64,000 bases of DNA from a candidate division KSB1 bacterium (GCA_016214895.1 JACRMR010000012.1:460221-524220), one strand, 5' to 3'. Shown: positions 35,148 to 44,117, counted from the first letter of the stretch. Notes: generated by a model not told the origin, from the letters alone. Translations and numbers: made by a program.

Positions 35148-36508
35148 GTGAATCTCCGCTCATGGTCTCCGTGGCGGGGATTCGCGGCATCGTCGGCGAT
35201 TCCCTCACCGCCGAGATCGCGTTGCGCTGGGCGGAAGCCTTCGGAAGTGCCCGCCGGCCGGGTCCGGTGGTCGTCGGCGGAGACAGTCGCGTCTCCAAAG
35301 TCATGATGCGCGCCGCCACGTTCGCGGGGCTGGCCAATTCCGGTTGCCGCATCATCGATCTCGGCATCGTCTCGACACCCACGATCCAGCTCGCCGTCGA
35401 ACACCATCACGCGCGCGGCGGCATCGCGATCACGGCCAGTCATAATCCCCTGGAGTGGAACGCGCTTAAGTTCTTCAACGGCGACGGCTTCTTCCTCGAC
35501 GAGCGGGAGGGTGGCGAATTGCGAAAGTCGGTCGAGTCGAAGACCGCGTTCGGAGTCCGCGCGGGCGAGATCGGAACCTACGAAAAGGACGAGCAGGCCG
35601 TGCGCCGTCACGTCGATGCCGCGCTGCGCATTCCCTTTCTCGCACGCGAACGAATCGTCGCGCGCCGGTTCCGCGTCGGGATTGACGCGGTCAACGGGGC
35701 CGGCGGCGAAATGCTCGCGCTGCTCTGCGCGGAATTGGGATGTGATGTCGTCGGCTTTCACGTCGAGCCATCCGGCCGGTTCCCGCGCAATCCGGAGCCG
35801 ACAACCGAGAACTTACGGGAAGTGGGCCGCGAAATGCACGAGGCTCGCGTGGAAATCGGCTTCGTCGTCGATCCCGATGCCGACCGGCTCGCGCTGATTC
35901 TTGAAAACGGCCGGCCGGCCGGTGAAGAGCTGACCCTCGCCTGCGCCGTCGATACTGTTCTGCGATATGAATCGGGACCGGTCGTCGTCAACTGCTCCAC
36001 GTCCCGCGCCGTACACGACATCGCCGCGAAGTACGGCGCAGCGTGCGGCGAAACCATGGTCGGCGAGGCCCACGTCTCGCGAGGAATTCTGGCGAACCAT
36101 GCGGTGATTGGCGGCGAAGGCAATGGCGGCGTAATGTATCCCGCCGTGCATAACGCGCGCGACAGCGCCGTCGGCGTCGCCCTCACGCTGCAAGCGCTCC
36201 TCGATGCCGGACGCCCGGCTTCTGATTATTTCGCCTCGCTTCCAGCTTACGCGATGGTCAAACGTAAGCAGGAATTCTCCGATCTCGCGCGGTTGCGCTC
36301 CGCGCTCGCCCACGTGCACGCACACTCGCCGTTCGGCGAACCCGGTACGCTGGACGGGATGAAGTGGACGTTGCCGGGCAGCTGGGCGCAGATTCGCGCC
36401 TCGAACACCGAACCGATCGTTCGCATTTTCGCCGAGGCCCGCACCGAGCCCGAAGCTCTGCGGCTTGTCAACACACTCATCGACCTGCTCAATTCCGCTC
36501 CCCGGTAA
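35141..36508 (+). CDS. Phosphohexomutase, GlmM/ManB-like
   Basis: 455 residues of the alpha-D-phosphohexomutase superfamily, interconverting hexose or hexosamine 1- and 6-phosphates. The phosphoserine loop is ITASHNPLEWNALKF (residues ~98-112), the Mg loop is VDPDADRLALI and the sugar-binding loop is IGGEGNGGVMYP. The EGNGG form is found in archaeal-type GlmM and in some PMM/PGM proteins, so glucosamine, mannose and glucose phosphates are all possible. ATG 35141 overlaps the GAF gene by seven bases; GTG 35144 is an alternative. It precedes glgC, which suits a glucose-1-phosphate supply role. Confidence 0.85.
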   Translation: MVSESPLMVSVAGIRGIVGDSLTAEIALRWAEAFGSARRPGPVVVGGDSRVSKVMMRAATFAGLANSGCRIIDLGIVSTPTIQLAVEHHHARGGIAITASHNPLEWNALKFFNGDGFFLDEREGGELRKSVESKTAFGVRAGEIGTYEKDEQAVRRHVDAALRIPFLARERIVARRFRVGIDAVNGAGGEMLALLCAELGCDVVGFHVEPSGRFPRNPEPTTENLREVGREMHEARVEIGFVVDPDADRLALILENGRPAGEELTLACAVDTVLRYESGPVVVNCSTSRAVHDIAAKYGAACGETMVGEAHVSRGILANHAVIGGEGNGGVMYPAVHNARDSAVGVALTLQALLDAGRPASDYFASLPAYAMVKRKQEFSDLARLRSALAHVHAHSPFGEPGTLDGMKWTLPGSWAQIRASNTEPIVRIFAEARTEPEALRLVNTLIDLLNSAPR

Positions 36509-36519
36509 CTCCCGAATTT

Positions 36520-37815
36520 ATGGATCAAACCGTAGCCATTATTCTCGGCGGCGGACGCGGCACCCGTCTGCACCCGCTGACCAAACATCGCTCCAAACCC
36601 GCCGTGCCGTTCGGCGGCATGTATCGCCTGATCGACATCCCCGTGTCCAATTGCCTGAACTCGGGTGTCTATCGCATCTTCGTCGTGACGCAGTTCAACT
36701 CGGCTTCGCTCAACCGCCACGTCGCGCTCACCTACAACTTCGACGCGTTTCGCGAGGGCTATGTTACCGTGCTGGCCGCCGAGCAAACGCTCGACAGCAC
36801 CGACTGGTTTCAGGGCACCGCTGATGCCGTTCGCAAGAACCTGCGCCACTTACGACCGACGCAGGCCACGGACGCGCTGATTCTCTCCGGCGATCACATC
36901 TACCGGATGGACTACCGCGTCATGCTGGCCCTGCATCGTCAGGCGCGCGCGGATGTGACCATCGCCGCCGTCCCGGTCACCGCCGAACAGGCGCAGCGAT
37001 TCGGGATCCTCAAGATGAACAGCGAAGGCCGCGTCGTCGAATTCATGGAAAAACCTTCGTCACGCGAGGCCTTTCGCGGATGGGAACTCGGTCCGGCCAT
37101 GAGTCCCGGGGACGGCGGCCGCTCCGCCGGCCCGGTCTATCTCGCGTCCATGGGCATCTACATCATTCGCTTCGATGCCATGGAAGACCTGCTGCAACAC
37201 GAGGGCGGCTCCGATTTCGGCAAGCATGTGATTCCGCGCGCGATCCATCACCGACGCGTCTATGCGTACCCGTTCTCCGGCTACTGGGAGGACATCGGGA
37301 CGATCCAGTCGTACTACGACGCTAATCTCGCGTTGACCGATGAGCACCCGCGCTACGAGTTGTATGATTCCCAAATGCGCCTGTTCACTCGCCCGCGCTT
37401 CCTGCCCGGCGCGCGACTCCATGACGCACAGGTCAAGCGAACCCTGGTTTGCGGAGGCGCGCACGCCGATCGCGTGACCCTCGAGCATTCGATCATCGGC
37501 GCGCGCGCGATCATTCGCAGCGGCGTCACGGTGTCCGACAGCATCCTCGTCGGCGCCGACTACTACGAATCCCCCGAAACGCTGAACGTCAATCGTGAAA
37601 GCGGGCGACCGGATGTCGGCATCGGCGGCGACAGCACCATTCGCCGCGCCATCGTGGACAAAAACGCGCGCATCGGCTACGGCGTCACCATCGACCCCGG
37701 CGCCGGAGCCGCGGACATGGACGGCGATGGGTATTGCGTGCGCGACGGCCTGGTTATCGTCGAAAAGGACGCCGTTATCCATGATGGAATGCGCATCCCA
37801 ACGCAGGCTCGCTGA
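36520..37815 (+). CDS. glgC: Glucose-1-phosphate adenylyltransferase
   Basis: Makes ADP-glucose for glycogen. 431 residues, the usual length. N-terminal nucleotidyl-transferase domain shows IILGGGRGTRLHPLTKHRSKPAVPFGG in part (residues ~8-34), with the family features DWFQGTADAVRKN, LSGDHIYRMDY, and FMEKPS; the left-handed beta-helix C-terminus holds VKRTLVCGGAHAD, SIIGARAIIRSG and RAIVDKNARIGYG. ATG 36520 follows the phosphomutase stop by 11 bases. The phosphomutase can provide its substrate. It has no visible glycogen synthase partner in this window. Confidence 0.95.
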   Translation: MDQTVAIILGGGRGTRLHPLTKHRSKPAVPFGGMYRLIDIPVSNCLNSGVYRIFVVTQFNSASLNRHVALTYNFDAFREGYVTVLAAEQTLDSTDWFQGTADAVRKNLRHLRPTQATDALILSGDHIYRMDYRVMLALHRQARADVTIAAVPVTAEQAQRFGILKMNSEGRVVEFMEKPSSREAFRGWELGPAMSPGDGGRSAGPVYLASMGIYIIRFDAMEDLLQHEGGSDFGKHVIPRAIHHRRVYAYPFSGYWEDIGTIQSYYDANLALTDEHPRYELYDSQMRLFTRPRFLPGARLHDAQVKRTLVCGGAHADRVTLEHSIIGARAIIRSGVTVSDSILVGADYYESPETLNVNRESGRPDVGIGGDSTIRRAIVDKNARIGYGVTIDPGAGAADMDGDGYCVRDGLVIVEKDAVIHDGMRIPTQAR

Positions 37816-37821
37816 CCCCGC

Positions 37822-39171
37822 ATGCTGATCGTCGAATTGATCGCGGCTAAGCAGCGCGGTGAAGAACTCACCGACGCGCAGATCGGACATCTGATCAGCC
37901 GCTTTGCTGTCGGCAAGCTGCCCGACTACCAGATGGCCGCGTTACTGATGGCGACCTACTTTCGCGGCCTGACTGACCGCGAGGGCCGCGCGTTTCTGCG
38001 CGCGATGGTCGCGTCCGGTGTGCGCCTCGATCTGAGCTCCGTTCCCGGCGTCAAAGTGGACAAGCATTCCACCGGCGGCGTCGGCGACAAGACCTCCCTG
38101 ATCGTGGCTCCCGTCGTCGCCGCGGCCGGAGTTCCGGTCCCCATGATTTCCGGCCGCGCGCTCGGCCACACCGGTGGAACACTCGACAAACTCGAGAGCA
38201 TTCCCGGCTTTCGCGTGCGACTCGACGATGCCGAGTTCCGGCGCGTCATCCGCGCCACCGGAGGCGCGTTCGGTGCGCAAACCGACGAACTCGTGCCCGC
38301 GGACCGCAAGCTCTACGCCCTGCGCGATGTCACGTCCACCGTCGCCATTCCGCCGCTGATTGCCGCCAGCATTCTTTCCAAAAAGATCGCGGAGGGAACG
38401 AACGCACTCGTGATGGATGTCAAGATCGGCTCCGGCGGGTTTCTGCCGTCGCGCGAAGCCGCGGAAAGTCTCGCGAAGACGCTGGTCACCTGGTCACGCG
38501 ACGAACAGGTCACTACGGTAGTCTTCGGAACGGACATGGAGCAACCGCTCGGGCGCGCCTGCGGAAACGCTCCCGAAGTCCGCGAAAGTCTCGATTTGCT
38601 GCGAACCGGCACCGGCGATCAACGACTGCTCACGGTCTGCCGCGCGCTCGGTTCCGCGATGATCCTGCTCGGCGGTAGAGCGGCTGACCGACGGGCCGCG
38701 ACCGCTCTCTTTGACCGCACGTTGGCCAGCGGCGCCGGCTACGAAAAGTTCAAGGCCATTGCCGCGGAGCAGGGTGCCGCCGCCGACGTGATCGACCATT
38801 ACGACGAACGGGTTCGCGCCGCTCATTCCCACGAATTGCGGGCCGCGCGAAGCGGATACCTTTCCGAAATCGCGCCCCGCGAAATCGGCCTCGCACTCGT
38901 GGACCTCGGAGCCGGACGCGCTGCCGCCGGCGATCCCGTGGACCACACCGCGGGCATCGTCTTCGATCACCAGCGCGGCGACTATGTCAACCGTGGCGAG
39001 CGCATCGCCACCATACTCTGGAGCGGTGAGCACGACGTCTCGGCGACACTGCTGCGCTGCGAACGCGCAATTTCCGTTGCCGATACTCCGCCCGTGCAAC
39101 GTCCGCTGATTCAATTCTACTGTGACCAATCGGGCGTCAGCCCCTACCGTGGAGATTCCGCAAATGGATGA
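37822..39171 (+). CDS. deoA: Pyrimidine-nucleoside/thymidine phosphorylase
   Basis: Phosphorolysis of thymidine or uridine into base and (deoxy)ribose-1-phosphate. 449 residues. The signature KVDKHSTGGVGDKTSL is at residues ~77-92, with SGRALGHTGGTLDKLE, and DVKIGSGGFL; the C-terminal domain is GLALVDLGAGRAAAGDPVDHTAG. The length is close to the usual 430-450. ATG 37822 is six bases after glgC. Its position after glgC links sugar-phosphate and nucleoside salvage genes in one transcript, but no functional link is proven. Confidence 0.93.
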   Translation: MLIVELIAAKQRGEELTDAQIGHLISRFAVGKLPDYQMAALLMATYFRGLTDREGRAFLRAMVASGVRLDLSSVPGVKVDKHSTGGVGDKTSLIVAPVVAAAGVPVPMISGRALGHTGGTLDKLESIPGFRVRLDDAEFRRVIRATGGAFGAQTDELVPADRKLYALRDVTSTVAIPPLIAASILSKKIAEGTNALVMDVKIGSGGFLPSREAAESLAKTLVTWSRDEQVTTVVFGTDMEQPLGRACGNAPEVRESLDLLRTGTGDQRLLTVCRALGSAMILLGGRAADRRAATALFDRTLASGAGYEKFKAIAAEQGAAADVIDHYDERVRAAHSHELRAARSGYLSEIAPREIGLALVDLGAGRAAAGDPVDHTAGIVFDHQRGDYVNRGERIATILWSGEHDVSATLLRCERAISVADTPPVQRPLIQFYCDQSGVSPYRGDSANG

Positions 39172-39463
39172 TGGGACCGAGAAAAAAATCCGCGATCTCA
39201 AGTTGAAAATCCAAATCATGGAAAAAGAGCTGACGCAGACGCAGTACACGCTCAACCGCGGTGCGTTCCTGCGCGCCGGGCACGCCGGCCAAATCGCGCG
39301 AAATGCGGACAAGGATCGCGCCCGCATCCAGGAAAAACTCGACGACATGCGGACCAAGCTCGCCGCGCTCGGCGGATCCGGTCCGGAGCCCGCGCCGCCG
39401 CCCGTCGAAGCGGAGAATCCGAAAAGCAAAACCGCAGCCAAAACCGCGGTTAAGAAGAAATAA
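39164..39463 (+). CDS. Small coiled-coil protein with Lys-rich tail
   Basis: 99 residues, unrecognised. MDDGTEKKIRDLKLKIQ leads a coiled coil (MEKELTQTQYTL), a second helix has KDRARIQEKLDDMRTKLAAL, and the C-terminus is Pro/Ala then Lys-rich (KSKTAAKTAVKKK). ATG 39164 has GGAG nine bases upstream and overlaps the deoA stop by eight bases; an earlier GTG would overlap much more. The basic tail suggests nucleic acid or acidic partner binding (inference). Ends about 20 bases before the convergent thioredoxin gene. Confidence 0.6.
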   Translation: MDDGTEKKIRDLKLKIQIMEKELTQTQYTLNRGAFLRAGHAGQIARNADKDRARIQEKLDDMRTKLAALGGSGPEPAPPPVEAENPKSKTAAKTAVKKK

Positions 39464-39482
39464 TCCGGTTCGCGATGCGCGA

Positions 39483-39809
39483 TTATGCCGAGTGATTCCG
39501 CAGCTTCTCCTCAAGCTTCGCCTTCGGCAATACTCCGGTCACCGTCTCCACTAACTGACCGTTCTTGAAAAACAGCACCTGCGGGATGTTCAGCACGCCG
39601 TACTTGCGCGGCGTCTCGGGACTCGATGAAATGTCGATTTCGCCGATCACAACCCGGTCCTTCCAGGTCGGCGCCAGCTCCTCGAGCATCGCGTGGATCT
39701 TCTTGCACGGTTGACACCACTCCGCCCCAAAGTCCAGCACGGCCAGTCGATCCGCCTTCAATATCGTCTCCGCAAAATTCGCGTCGGTCACCGGTAACAG
39801 ATTGGACAC
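39483..39809 (-). CDS. Thioredoxin with CQPC active site
   Basis: 108-residue thioredoxin fold. The active site is FGAEWCQPCKKIH, with Gln in place of the Gly of WCGPC, which tends to make the pair less reducing (family knowledge, inference for this protein). The cis-Pro loop is NIPQVLFF, and VTGVLPKAKLEEKL closes the fold. No signal peptide, so cytoplasmic; it lies 14 bases after dsbD and is probably its electron donor, since DsbD takes electrons from cytoplasmic thioredoxin. GTG 39809 is preceded by GAGGAGCGGAG. Confidence 0.9.
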   Translation of the reverse strand: MSNLLPVTDANFAETILKADRLAVLDFGAEWCQPCKKIHAMLEELAPTWKDRVVIGEIDISSSPETPRKYGVLNIPQVLFFKNGQLVETVTGVLPKAKLEEKLRNHSA

Positions 39810-39823
39810 CTTACTCCGCTCCT

Positions 39824-41608
39824 CTAAAGATTGTGTTCGTCCAGCAGCGAAAGAAAATCGCGCGCCGGCTTGAACCCGGTAAACCGCGTAACTTCATCGC
39901 CCGTTGCATCGTAAAGAATCACCGTGGGCATCCCGGTGATTTTGTATTTCGCCTTCATCTCCTTCACCCACTCGGTCTCCTTCGTGAAATCGAGTTTCAA
40001 CCGCACGAATCCGTCCACCCGCGCCACCACGTCGGGCACGATATAGGTCCGCTCGTCAAGCTCCACGCAGGCCGCGCACCAATCCGCGTAAACGTCTATC
40101 AGCAACGGTTTGCTCTCCGTCTGCGCCTGCGCCAGTGCCTGCTCTTCCTCATTGACCAGCCATGTGACCTCCGTCCCGCCGGTCTCGACTACGCCGCTCC
40201 GCGGCCCCAGCGCCTTGAACATCGAAATCGCGCCCACGAGGAAGATCAGCAACGCGACCGCCTTCCCCAGTCGTCGCCCGGAAGTCGAATCCGTCGTGAG
40301 CGAATCGAACGCGCCAAGGAAAACGGATGCAATCACCAGCAGCACCGCCCACGCCAGCGTGTAATACGGTTCCGGCACCACGAACCGCAGCATGTACAGC
40401 GCTCCCGCCAGCAGGATCCAGCCGAACCCCTTCTTCACCGCTTCCATCCACGCACCCGCGCGCGGTAACGCCTGAATCGCGCCGGAGAATGTGCCAATTA
40501 CGAGGAACAATAACCCAAGTCCGAATGAAAACACAAATAGCAGCGCCCATCCGTAAAACAGATTACCCGTCTTCGCCACCCACGCCAACAGCGCCACGAT
40601 GATCGGCCCCACGCACGGCGCCATCACCAGCCCCGAGGCCATTCCCAGCAGCAGCGGACCAAATAATCCGCGCCGGCTCGACCCCCCGCTGAGCGCCGTC
40701 TGAAGCGCCGAGGGCAGCGCAATGTCGAACACACCCAGCATGCTCACACCCATCAGGCCGAATACAAGCGCGATTACCACATTGACCAGCGGTGAGCCGG
40801 AGATGGATCCGAAAATACTCCCCGTCGCCGCTGCAAATAGCCCCAGCGAACTGTAAACCACGGCGATTCCCAGTGCGAAGATCGCCGACAGCCCCAGTCC
40901 GCGCAACGGTTTGCCCCCGCTCGATCCGCCAATATACCCGATCGTAATGGGAATCACCGGATACACGCAGGGCGTGAAACTCGCCAGCACGCCGCCGATA
41001 AACGCGATCAGGAACGCCATCCAGGATCCCTGCTCCAGGGCCGCCATCAAACGGTCTTCTAAAGAACGTTTGAGCTTCCGCTCCGGTTCACTCGCCGTGG
41101 CCGCGGACTTAAATACGTCCGCGTTCGCCTCGTCCACCTTCGTCCCGGCCGCGACGACATTCACGTTCAGCGTCAGCTCTCGCTCTTCCGGCAGGAAGCA
41201 AATCTCCTGACCGAACTCCTGACAGATCTGGTAACCAATCTTGATCGGAACACTGTACATTGCCGCCGGCACGTCCGCCGCCGCCTGCACAGGAATCCGC
41301 ACCAGATTCTTGCCGCGGTAAGCGCGCTCGTCGTGAAACTTGATTCCCGCGGGAAACGCCGCCGTCCCGAAATCCAAACCAAAGGTGTCCGGAGTCTCAA
41401 CAAAGAACAGTCCGTATTCGACGTCCGTAATATGGTGCCCCTTCGGCACATCAAATAGAACGCCAAGCTCGGCGCTTCCACCGGCCGCGATCGCCGTCAG
41501 ATTTAAGACCGCGCGCACCGGCAGGGCCGGGGCCGCGTCCTCCGCCCGCGCCAAGCCGCCGCTGAAAGCCAGTATCGAAATCAGACAGAAACTGAAAATC
41601 CGCTTCAC
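39824..41608 (-). CDS. dsbD: Thiol:disulfide interchange protein DsbD
   Basis: 594-residue electron carrier from cytoplasmic thioredoxin to periplasmic thiol proteins. Signal peptide RIFSFCLISILAFSGGLARA; N-terminal alpha domain with a Cys pair in YQICQEFGQEICFLPEE; eight membrane segments (for example FGPLLLGMASGLVMAPCVGPIIVALL in parts); C-terminal thioredoxin domain with DVYADWCAACVELDE. GTG 41608 is preferred over the upstream TTG at 41626 because GGAG lies seven bases before it. It forms an operon with the thioredoxin gene. The window has several Cys-containing exported proteins that might be its clients. Confidence 0.93.
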   Translation of the reverse strand: MKRIFSFCLISILAFSGGLARAEDAAPALPVRAVLNLTAIAAGGSAELGVLFDVPKGHHITDVEYGLFFVETPDTFGLDFGTAAFPAGIKFHDERAYRGKNLVRIPVQAAADVPAAMYSVPIKIGYQICQEFGQEICFLPEERELTLNVNVVAAGTKVDEANADVFKSAATASEPERKLKRSLEDRLMAALEQGSWMAFLIAFIGGVLASFTPCVYPVIPITIGYIGGSSGGKPLRGLGLSAIFALGIAVVYSSLGLFAAATGSIFGSISGSPLVNVVIALVFGLMGVSMLGVFDIALPSALQTALSGGSSRRGLFGPLLLGMASGLVMAPCVGPIIVALLAWVAKTGNLFYGWALLFVFSFGLGLLFLVIGTFSGAIQALPRAGAWMEAVKKGFGWILLAGALYMLRFVVPEPYYTLAWAVLLVIASVFLGAFDSLTTDSTSGRRLGKAVALLIFLVGAISMFKALGPRSGVVETGGTEVTWLVNEEEQALAQAQTESKPLLIDVYADWCAACVELDERTYIVPDVVARVDGFVRLKLDFTKETEWVKEMKAKYKITGMPTVILYDATGDEVTRFTGFKPARDFLSLLDEHNL

Positions 41609-41661
41609 AAGTTCACTCCAAGTCAACCCCGGGTTGACTATTCTACACCGGAGAACCTACT

Positions 41662-42144
41662 GTGGTTCCAACGTCCGCCAAAGTCCGATTCCTCGAAGGG
41701 AATACGCTCATCGGGAAAGCGAATTCCAACCACCTGATCCCGATCGATACCGCTGAATCTTCAGGCGGCGGGGGCGGCGCTAATGACCCGGTTCAACTGC
41801 TAGTCACCGCTTGCGCCGGCTGCGTCGCCATTGACGTCGTAAACATCATCCGAAAGGCCCGTCACGAAATTCGCCGGCTCATCATCGACGTGTCCGCGAC
41901 GCGCTTCCCGGCGCCCCCGAAAGTCCTGCGGACCCTGGAATTCCATGCGACGATCGACGGCGAGGGCATCGGCGAGCCCATCGTTCGTCGCGCCCTCAAT
42001 CTCAGCCTCACCAACTATTGCTCCGTCTCGCTTAGCCTCGACCGTTCCATCGGATTCACCGTCGGCGCCACGATCAACGGTCAGGAAATTCCAGCCTGGT
42101 CGATTCTACGCGATCCGGCAATTTACGCACGGGCGGTAGAGTGA
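41662..42144 (+). CDS. OsmC/YhfA-family protein
   Basis: 160 residues of the OsmC fold, which reduces organic hydroperoxides through two Cys. Both Cys appear: in LVTACAGCVAIDVVN and NYCSVSLSLDRS. The YhfA-type GCVAID motif and SGGGGGANDPVQLLV fit this subgroup. GTG 41662 is preceded by GGAG eight bases away. It diverges from dsbD, so a redox-stress context is plausible. Its 3' end overlaps the convergent SprT-like gene by 71 bases. Confidence 0.85.
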   Translation: MVPTSAKVRFLEGNTLIGKANSNHLIPIDTAESSGGGGGANDPVQLLVTACAGCVAIDVVNIIRKARHEIRRLIIDVSATRFPAPPKVLRTLEFHATIDGEGIGEPIVRRALNLSLTNYCSVSLSLDRSIGFTVGATINGQEIPAWSILRDPAIYARAVE

Positions 42145-42691
42145 ACGGATCCATCGTACTCAGATAACTCAAGAAACTCGCGTCTTGTTCGCGCGGCTTC
42201 TTGGCCGGACGACCGCGCAACGGCCAATTGGTCGCCAGCCATTTTTCGGAATCACTGTAGCCCGGAAAGGCGCGCTCCGCCGCGCGAAACTGCGGAGTGT
42301 GAAAACGCCGCCCACCGTTCGGACCCTCCGAAATCCCGAAATACAAGTGCAACATCTCGTGATGCAGCACCGCCGCCACCACCAGGTCCGGCACCCGCGC
42401 ATCGTCCAATGATACATTCAGCGTGATGACGCGCTTCTTGACGTCGCACAGGCCCAGCGTGTATCGCCAGCGGTTCCGTGACCAGCGCAAGGTCGGTGCC
42501 TCCAGCTGCCCCTTGAAGATCACCCGGTTCACGACGCCAAAGTGAACCGCCAGATTGTAGATATGCCCCTTCGGCTCGTGACGCGCGCGACGACCCGGAA
42601 TCGTCGGCAGAGCAACTTCCGAAACGGGAATTGACGGGACGGCAAACAGATCCAATTGCCCGGGCAGCAGCAACGGCGGGACGCGCGTCAA
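42074..42691 (-). CDS. SprT-like zinc metallopeptidase domain protein
   Basis: 205-residue protein with the minigluzincin/SprT motif LHHEMLHLYFG (HExxH-like HHEMLH) near residue 110 and a further His in RRFHTPQFRAAERAF. Such proteins cut DNA-bound or misfolded proteins, but not all are active. It starts with a Pro/Leu-rich segment and ends in a Pro-rich basic tail. TTG 42691 with a GGGGGA seven bases upstream is the likely start. It overlaps the 3' end of the OsmC gene on the other strand. Confidence 0.75.
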   Translation of the reverse strand: MTRVPPLLLPGQLDLFAVPSIPVSEVALPTIPGRRARHEPKGHIYNLAVHFGVVNRVIFKGQLEAPTLRWSRNRWRYTLGLCDVKKRVITLNVSLDDARVPDLVVAAVLHHEMLHLYFGISEGPNGGRRFHTPQFRAAERAFPGYSDSEKWLATNWPLRGRPAKKPREQDASFLSYLSTMDPFTLPPVRKLPDRVESTRLEFPDR

Positions 42692-42748
42692 ATCGCGTCC
42701 CCCGGTACAATCCGATCGATCAACGCGTGCTCGATTCGCAATTCGATC

Positions 42749-42997
42749 TCAGTTCGCATCCATGAGGTATTGAATGATCTCGGTCTGTTCCGCCGCGGTC
42801 AGGTGGATCTTGTCGCCGTACCGCTTGACCAACCGCGGCCATTCGTTATCGGCATGCGACTCCGGCCGGCGCAGCGAATGACACGACCGGCAGTTCGCGC
42901 GGTACAAACGTTCGCCCGCCGACATCCGGACGCCGCCACCACTCTTCGCACAGCCCGTGCACAAGAGAGCCAAGGCCAGCAGCAGCGCACCTCTCAG
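42749..42997 (-). CDS. Small lipoprotein-like monoheme cytochrome c, probable CTG start
   Basis: 82 residues. Signal RGALLLALALLCTGC is lipoprotein-like (CTGC, not a perfect lipobox). The heme site is RANCRSCHSL, and the axial Met is likely in YLMDAN or VRMSAG. ANCRSCHSLRRPES fits short class I c-type cytochromes. CTG 42997 overlaps the upstream stop in CTGA and gives a full signal peptide; the annotated TTG further on would cut into it. GGGG lies seven bases before it. It may take part in an electron chain in the envelope. Confidence 0.75.
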   Translation of the reverse strand: MRGALLLALALLCTGCAKSGGGVRMSAGERLYRANCRSCHSLRRPESHADNEWPRLVKRYGDKIHLTAAEQTEIIQYLMDAN

Positions 42998-43698
42998 AGT
43001 CCGACCCCCATCAAAAACCGCACGCGAGCGTCATCGCCGTCGGTGCTCACGCGCAGCGCGCCGCCCAGCGAATACCACCATGTCCCCGACGCAATCGATA
43101 CCGTCGGACCCGCATAGCTCGCCGTCACCGTCTCGCCCTCCTCAAACTCCACACGCGTCGTCGATTCCAAGCCCAGGCTCAATCGCGGCGAAAACTCGTA
43201 GCAAGCTGCCGCGTCAAGCCCAAGCTCATGTTTCGTATCCGGACCGGCGAATAACTCGTACACCGGATTGAACGCGATCAGCCACGGTGCGGCGGTCTTC
43301 GCCGCAATCAGTTTCACCTCGTATTTGTTCGGTCGATGGCTGCTCGTCGGACGATTGTACTCCAAATAGAGTAGCGGGTCCAGCGGATACTGCCCCTCTT
43401 CTCCGATCCGGTAGCGAGTCCGAAACTGGACGGCATCCCACTTCAGATCCTGATTCTCCAACTGGGCAAATATCTGATAGACCGAAAAATCCCAACGGTC
43501 CGTTAGGCCGTGCTCAACCTCAAACCGGTACTCCCAGCGATCGACGTCGTTCAGTCGGGTCGTCTGATAAAACTCCAGTTCCGTCGCCTCCGCCGGCATC
43601 GTCTGGTACTGGTATGTCCAGACAAAGTTGCGCCGATCGGCCAGACTTGTCTCGACTAACCCCAACACCGACACCAAAATAACAATCCTGCTGAACAT
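42994..43698 (-). CDS. Outer-membrane-type protein, unknown
   Basis: 234 residues with signal peptide MFSRIVILVSVLGLVETSLA. The mature part has alternate aromatic and polar residues in barrel style (EYRFEVEHGLTDRWDFSVYQIF, FRTRYRIGEEG, VTASYAGPTVSIA). ATG 43698 with GGAGG nine bases upstream is preferred over TTG 43704. It is not matched to a named family. It is co-transcribed with the small cytochrome and has a promoter candidate at 43826-43854. Confidence 0.65.
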   Translation of the reverse strand: MFSRIVILVSVLGLVETSLADRRNFVWTYQYQTMPAEATELEFYQTTRLNDVDRWEYRFEVEHGLTDRWDFSVYQIFAQLENQDLKWDAVQFRTRYRIGEEGQYPLDPLLYLEYNRPTSSHRPNKYEVKLIAAKTAAPWLIAFNPVYELFAGPDTKHELGLDAAACYEFSPRLSLGLESTTRVEFEEGETVTASYAGPTVSIASGTWWYSLGGALRVSTDGDDARVRFLMGVGL

Positions 43699-44117
43699 TC
43701 GCAAAAACCTCCATCCGATTTCTGAAAATCCTTTGCCCGCATCTCCAAACTGCTTGCTAACTTTTTAAAAATGTGATGTTTATGCCAAGTTCGGAGTGCC
43801 CATTCAAAATTGGATAGCTTTTGTCAATTTATGAGTTTGCTGCCACATGGTCAAGTAGTATCGTGAACAATTTTCTGTTTGTTAGTTTTTTCACAAATCG
43901 ACATCTTGCACCGAATCGCATGGTTCTTTTGGCGCTTCCGAACTATCCTCCGCGAAAAGTTCCGTTCTCGTTCGTCAAACAACGTATTGCGCGACTCTGC
44001 TCAGACGCCGAGTTGATTTTCCGCCGCAATTTCACCATCTTGTCAACGATTGGCAGCGTCAGTGCTGCCACGTCGCGCGCCCTTCCCCTCAAAGTCCATA
44101 CGAAAGGTCGATCTGCT
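43699..44117. other. Divergent intergenic region, AT-rich
   Basis: 412 bases between the outer-membrane-type gene and citrate synthase, noticeably richer in A and T than the surroundings. It holds the minus-strand promoter candidate at 43826-43854. No clear promoter is seen for the plus-strand citrate synthase, and the frame upstream of its ATG is open from 43821 but has no conserved match, so it is taken as untranslated. Confidence 0.6.
43826..43854 (-). promoter_or_regulatory. Candidate sigma70 promoter for the outer-membrane-type gene
   Basis: TTGACC (43849-43854), 17-base spacer, TAAATT (43826-43831) on the minus strand, about 120 bases before ATG 43698. Confidence 0.5.

Noticed and set aside
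43821..44117. 99-residue N-terminal extension of citrate synthase
   Set aside because: The frame is open but the sequence has no export or conserved feature; the family starts at ATG 44118.
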